Shown piece by piece: positions 6,446 to 9,761 of a DNA stretch of 9,761 nucleotides (the stretch's first letter is position 1; each line of letters starts with the position of its first letter). A program made the translations under genes and the position numbers. This DNA comes from Planctomicrobium sp. GTDB taxonomy: Bacteria > Planctomycetota > Planctomycetia > Planctomycetales > Planctomycetaceae. The DNA lies in contig JAJDEL010000184.1 of the NCBI GenBank assembly GCA_029259835.1, positions 1-9,761 of the forward strand, written 5' to 3'. Below the pieces are notes generated by a model. The model was not told the DNA's origin and searched no databases. It saw nothing but the letters and a program-made list of their open reading frames with translations.

Positions 6446-8500
6446 CTATTCTTCCTCATCTTCGCCTTCAGGTCTCGAAATTCCATACTTCTTGAGACGT
6501 CGATCCAAAGTTGTTCTTTCGATCTGCAAAACTCTCGACGCCCTCGACTTATTCCAGTCCGTGGAATTGAGCACAGCGTGAATATAATAGCGATCAAGTT
6601 CGTCGAGGCTCGTTTCCTGCTGAATAAAACTCCCGAACAAGTCAACCATCGGATCGACACTGGTGTCTAGAAATTCCTGTTCCGAGTTGCGGTTCGGTTC
6701 GGTGTCTGGTTCTTCATTTAAAAGATCGTCAATACGCAAATTGGTCAGGACAACGTCCTCGGGTTGCAGTACTTCATGATCTGAGAGGATGACGGCGCGT
6801 TCTACAACATTTCGAAGTTCACGAACATTTCCCGGCCATGGGTGAGCCTGAAGCTTTCGGATACCAGCAGTACCGAAACCTCGAGTTTTGAAATTTGATC
6901 TTGAAGAAAACCGATCCACGAAATGTTGCGCGATCATAGGGATGTCTTCTGGATGTTCACGCAGAGCGGGGACGTTCAATTCAATGACTTGCAAGCGAAA
7001 ATAGAGATCGCGGCGAAAAGTTCCCGCTCGAACGGCTTCTTCCAGGTCGCGATTCGTTGCTGTCACAACTCGAACGTCAACTTGAATGGGGTCACCACCT
7101 CCAACGCGTTCGAACGGTTGACCTTCGATGATACGTAAAAATTTTGCTTGAATTTCGGCATTCATTTCTCCGATTTCATCAAGAAACAACGTTCCGCCAT
7201 CTGCTTGTTCGAATTTTCCAGCACGGCGAGACGAGGCGCCAGTGAAAGCTCCTTTTTCGTGACCGAAGAGTTCACTTTCCAGAAGACTTTCAGTAAGTGC
7301 AGCACAATTCACACAAATGAATGGTTCCTCTTTCCGTAGGCTGTTGAAGTGCACAGCCCGCGCAACTAACTCTTTACCAACACCGCTTTCTCCCCGAATC
7401 AATACAAGGGCATCTGTCGGAGCAACACGCAAAACGGATTTTCGAACAGCATCAAGTGCTGGACTGTTTCCGACAAGTTCTGTTTCAGCCCCAAGTTGAT
7501 CTTGCAACTCAAGGATTTGATTTTTCGACTTCTTAAGCCCGGCTGCCAATTCTTCTTTCTCCAGAAGCGTGTGCAGGTGATCTCCCATCTGGTCCGCTAC
7601 AGCGAGAACAAACTCTAGATCCGATTGAGTCATCGGACTCTCTGCATTCATGCTGTAGAGATGGATGAGACCGAAGACCTGACTTTCGTGTCGAATTGGC
7701 GCACATATTGCGCTCTCAGCCGCCAACTCTTGCAAGCTGTCTTGAGCAGCAAAAGCGGAGTGCTTGGAGATGTCGTGAGCAAGAATCGCGTTGTGTTCGT
7801 CGAGAACAATCCGAGTCAGGTACGTTGACAACCGTCCAGAATCATCGCACCCCTGAAGAGCGAAGGCTTGAATTTTCTCAGGTTGAGGATTCGTTTTTGC
7901 TTCGATGTCGAGTAGCACGCCACCCAGTGTGCCTCCGGTGAAGGCCAGTAAACCTTCCAGCACGACTCGACTCAGTTCGTCGACCGTTGTCGGAGCTGCC
8001 ATCAGCCGAGCCATCCGAAAGAGATCAGTCGCTCCGTCGCGATGCTTTTGAATTCGTTGAAGTGAAGGATTATCAAACTGAGTTCCGGATTGACGTTCGA
8101 TAATTTGATAACCAGAATCTACGGCTGATCGAGATTTCGAACTTGTCCCTGGTTGATCTGGATGTTGATCCTGGAACAATAACGTACAAAGTCCGATCCC
8201 GATCATCTCGCCAAATTCAAGGGGGTGGTCGCCAGTCACACGGTGTTCGTCCACCGTCAGACCATTGCGGCTGTCGAGATCACGCAAGTACCACTGCCCA
8301 CTCCGGTGAAAAACCTCGCAGTGCTCGCGGCTGCATTTTGGATCTTGAAGAACAATACGGTTAGACGAAGCTCGCCCCACAGTCAGCCTGCCATTCGCTG
8401 GGAGTTCCACAACTTCAAGCAGAGCATCCCCACGCTGAACAACTAGAAAGGCCGATTCAGAAAGGGGGACGTGAATTCGAGTTGCATCTGGCTCGTCCAT
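6446..8500 (-). CDS. FHA-GAF-sigma54 AAA+ transcriptional activator with Fis-type HTH
   Basis: A cytoplasmic bacterial enhancer-binding protein. Numbered from the upstream ATG at 8509 (687 residues), it has an N-terminal FHA domain (about 22-112) with GR at 45-46, SREH at 60-63 and NG at 82-83, the conserved phosphothreonine-binding residues. A GAF domain (about 160-312) and a short coiled linker follow. The sigma54-interaction AAA+ domain has Walker A GESGVGKE (373-380), GAFTGA (420-425), Walker B GGTLFLDE (438-445) and WPGNVREL (558-565). A Fis-type helix-turn-helix lies at about 634-675, then an acidic tail. It should hydrolyse ATP to open sigma54 promoter complexes, with phosphoprotein binding and a GAF input instead of a response-regulator receiver. 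I prefer the ATG at 8500 (684 residues): AGGA lies 9 bases before it but directly abuts the ATG at 8509. It is followed after 5 bases by the 125-residue gene. Confidence 0.93.
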   Translation of the reverse strand: MDEPDATRIHVPLSESAFLVVQRGDALLEVVELPANGRLTVGRASSNRIVLQDPKCSREHCEVFHRSGQWYLRDLDSRNGLTVDEHRVTGDHPLEFGEMIGIGLCTLLFQDQHPDQPGTSSKSRSAVDSGYQIIERQSGTQFDNPSLQRIQKHRDGATDLFRMARLMAAPTTVDELSRVVLEGLLAFTGGTLGGVLLDIEAKTNPQPEKIQAFALQGCDDSGRLSTYLTRIVLDEHNAILAHDISKHSAFAAQDSLQELAAESAICAPIRHESQVFGLIHLYSMNAESPMTQSDLEFVLAVADQMGDHLHTLLEKEELAAGLKKSKNQILELQDQLGAETELVGNSPALDAVRKSVLRVAPTDALVLIRGESGVGKELVARAVHFNSLRKEEPFICVNCAALTESLLESELFGHEKGAFTGASSRRAGKFEQADGGTLFLDEIGEMNAEIQAKFLRIIEGQPFERVGGGDPIQVDVRVVTATNRDLEEAVRAGTFRRDLYFRLQVIELNVPALREHPEDIPMIAQHFVDRFSSRSNFKTRGFGTAGIRKLQAHPWPGNVRELRNVVERAVILSDHEVLQPEDVVLTNLRIDDLLNEEPDTEPNRNSEQEFLDTSVDPMVDLFGSFIQQETSLDELDRYYIHAVLNSTDWNKSRASRVLQIERTTLDRRLKKYGISRPEGEDEEE

Positions 8501-8509
8501 CTCTTGCAT

Positions 8510-8513
8510 TCCT
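8510..8513 (-). promoter_or_regulatory. ribosome-binding site deciding the activator start
   Basis: On the minus strand, AGGA ends directly before the ATG at 8509, which is too close to function, but is 9 bases from the ATG at 8500. This is why the second ATG is preferred as the start of the sigma54 activator. Confidence 0.55.
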
Positions 8514-8609
8514 GGAGGTTGAGTGACCCAGAGTTATTATCATTGTGCAATTTTACGACGTTGCTTTCACTGCATTGTACAGTATTACTGCAAAGTGTGT
8601 CTCATCAAC

Positions 8610-8624
8610 GATTTCAATGAAATC
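8610..8624. promoter_or_regulatory. 15-base palindrome upstream of the activator gene
   Basis: GATTTCA and TGAAATC are perfect inverted arms around one central A, about 110 bases upstream of the activator start codon. The one-base spacer suits a dimeric protein-binding site, perhaps an operator or autoregulatory enhancer site. A second small symmetric site, CAGTATTACTG, lies nearby at 8579-8589. Function is inferred from symmetry and position. Confidence 0.3.
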
Positions 8625-8630
8625 ATAAAA

Positions 8631-9111
8631 CGACGAAAGCGTTCCCAGAGACTCTCCGGAAACGCTTGTCGCCGTACGTACGAGTGAGTGCGGGCCTGTG
8701 CTCACTCGTTCGACTCATCGTTCTGAAGCAGGAACCGTACCAATCTTCTGTCAGAAACAAGATAGGCTGTCTTTGACCTCAATCTTCAGGTGTCGAGCAC
8801 ATTCTGGAGCGAATTGCATCAGGATGAATCACCACCTGAGTCAATTCGCCTCTCGTAAAACACCCTGCTCCAAGTATTGATTTAGTGAGATCAGATTGGC
8901 AAATCAGCCCCCAGAGTCGCGAAACACCATTCATCAAAAAGTCCACTAGCCAACGGCACCGTTTTTGCTAACATGCATTTGTATTATTCCCGTTTATGCC
9001 GTGTCATCTGGTCGGGATCTTTTTCATTTTACGCTAGCTGGTTTTATTCACCCCACGACACGGAGACGCTCGTTTGTCACGACACTTGTCAGTGACAAGC
9101 GGGCTTTTTTT
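8631..9111 (+). ncRNA. candidate structured plus-strand RNA
   Basis: This gap has no convincing ORF but several strong hairpins. At 8631-8671, CGAC and AAGCGTT pair with AACGCTT and GTCG. At 8680-8709 a 12-pair stem, including T-G and G-T pairs, closes the loop GGGCCT. At 8759-8773 there is a five-pair stem with one T-G pair. At 8809-8849, GCGAATTG/CAATTCGC encloses TCAGG/CCTGA. CCGTGTC (8999-9005) can also pair with GACACGG (9057-9063). The wobble pairs form only if the plus strand is transcribed; on the minus strand they would be A-C mismatches. The stretch ends in a plus-strand intrinsic terminator (9068-9111) that no annotated plus-strand gene uses. The 5' end is unknown; TATTAT at 8982-8987 is one possible -10 for a shorter transcript. 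Alternatively, the hairpins could belong to the minus-strand leader of the activator. Confidence 0.3.
9068..9111 (+). terminator. plus-strand intrinsic terminator with no assigned gene
   Basis: GCTCGTTTGTCAC (9068-9080) pairs with GTGACAAGCGGGC (9092-9104) in a 13-pair stem with two T-G pairs and an 11-base loop, followed by seven T residues (9105-9111). The minus strand has no U-tract on its side, so it terminates plus-strand transcripts only. It faces the 3' end of the htrA-like gene. The right arm can instead pair with CTTGTCA at 9085-9091, giving an alternative smaller hairpin. Confidence 0.75.
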
Positions 9112-9117
9112 GTGGGA

Positions 9118-9761
9118 TCATTTGTCACTCCCGCGCCGATTTGCATCTGCTCCAAGTTTAACAGGAACATCAATCGTCTGATCCTCTCTAAGAATCGAAA
9201 GAGTCACAACATTGCCAGGTTTCTTGCTCTCAATAATACCGAGAAACTCCGCAGCGGTTGTCACAGGTTCTCGGTCGACGGCAACAATCGTATCGGCTGC
9301 TGAGCGATTGACGATCACAACGGGACCACGCCGGGCAATCGCCGGTCCCTTGATTCCTGCCTTCTCGGCTGGTCCATCAGGTGTGAGGCGAGACACACGA
9401 AGCCCTTTGTCGGTAACAGTCACATGAGTGATTCCAATTTCTCCCCGAATCACCCGACCATGCTCGATAAGTTCTGGGACAACGCGTCGAATCAAACTGA
9501 CGGGAATCGCAAATGCGATTCCAGCACTCTGCTCGACGCGACTCGCGATTGCCGTATTCATGCCAATCAATTTGCCGTGTGTATTGATGAGAGGTCCGCC
9601 AGAATTGCCAGGATTGATTGAAGCATCGACCTGGATAACAGATTGAATGATCCAGTTGCGCTGAATTTCAAGTGTCCGATTGAGGCTGGAAATCATTCCA
9701 TTGCTCATCGTTCGTTCCAGTCCAAACGGGTTTCCTAAAGCAAAAACTCGCATCCCTACTC
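9118..9761 (-). CDS. HtrA/Deg-family serine protease (S1C), C-terminal fragment
   Basis: The 5' end lies beyond the right edge; 214 complete codons are visible. The fragment reads VGMRVFALGNPFG, the usual strand before the active site, then INPGNSGGPL with the catalytic Ser in GNSGG (residue 51 counted from the Met at 9753), as in trypsin-like S1C proteases. Catalytic His and Asp would be outside the window. One PDZ domain follows (about 102-203), containing DGPAEKAG and DTIVAVDREPVTTAAEF. Between AEKAG and DTIVAVD the usual few residues of a typical loop (LKPG) are replaced by about 20 (IKGPAIARRGP and following), an insertion I believe is common in planctomycete HtrA proteins. The enzyme degrades misfolded envelope proteins, and PDZ regulates it. 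The open Met at 9753 is internal, not the start. Confidence 0.92.
   Translation of the reverse strand, partial: VGMRVFALGNPFGLERTMSNGMISSLNRTLEIQRNWIIQSVIQVDASINPGNSGGPLINTHGKLIGMNTAIASRVEQSAGIAFAIPVSLIRRVVPELIEHGRVIRGEIGITHVTVTDKGLRVSRLTPDGPAEKAGIKGPAIARRGPVVIVNRSAADTIVAVDREPVTTAAEFLGIIESKKPGNVVTLSILREDQTIDVPVKLGADANRRGSDK

Noticed and set aside
8500..8600. Possible sigma70 or sigma54 promoter of the activator on the minus strand (TACAAT, GATAAT)
   Set aside because: Each -10-like hexamer lacks a -35 at proper spacing, and no TGGCAC-N5-TTGC pattern is present, so I cannot choose one.
8973..9098. A 41-codon plus-strand ORF starting at the ATG at 8973
   Set aside because: It ends inside the terminator stem, has no Shine-Dalgarno sequence and an unusual Trp/Tyr/His-rich composition. 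The structure signal is stronger than the coding signal.
8965..9303. A 112-codon plus-strand frame antisense to the htrA-like gene
   Set aside because: It runs through an intrinsic terminator and then lies antisense to a clear protease gene; it is a shadow frame.

Overview
The window looks like chromosomal DNA of a planctomycete (phylum Planctomycetota) of moderate G+C content. The basis is the gene types: a secreted Gfo/Idh/MocA-family oxidoreductase, a secreted FG-GAP/VCBS beta-propeller, a DUF5009/NagX-like membrane acyltransferase, an FHA-GAF-sigma54 activator, and a short lipoprotein of a kind I associate with planctomycetes from memory. There are no transposases, integrases, tRNAs, rRNAs or CRISPR arrays. 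This is inference from gene content; I could not run a taxonomic search.

Layout. The left edge (1-179, minus) is the N-terminus of an M41-like zinc peptidase, which diverges from a plus-strand membrane protein (441-1847). An intergenic stretch with two REP-like palindromes (1911-1977) follows. Next come the secreted oxidoreductase (2118-3122) and its perfect intrinsic terminator (3154-3187). A 700-base gap holds a possible 75-residue small gene (3586-3813) flanked by inverted repeats. The seven-repeat FG-GAP protein follows (3885-5048). A hairpin (5068-5101) separates it from the convergent lipoprotein gene (5144-5728, minus). The right half is all on the minus strand: the FHA-GAF-sigma54 activator (6446-8500), a tightly coupled 125-residue helical protein (6063-6440), and, upstream of both across a 608-base gap, the C-terminal part of an HtrA/Deg serine protease (9118-9761, cut by the window edge).

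How they fit together. The sigma54 activator and the 125-residue protein are 5 bases apart and almost certainly co-transcribed. The FHA domain suggests input from Ser/Thr phosphorylation and the GAF domain suggests a small-ligand or protein input; the target promoters are not visible here. HtrA and the lipoprotein are envelope proteins. The propeller and the oxidoreductase carry export signals. I see no evidence that the left-half genes form one pathway.

No discrete, clearly new system is proven here. The best candidate is the 608-base gap at 8510-9117. It has no convincing ORF but contains several strong hairpins, whose G-U pairs only work if the plus strand is transcribed. It ends in a plus-strand intrinsic terminator that no annotated gene uses. 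This suggests an unannotated structured plus-strand RNA.
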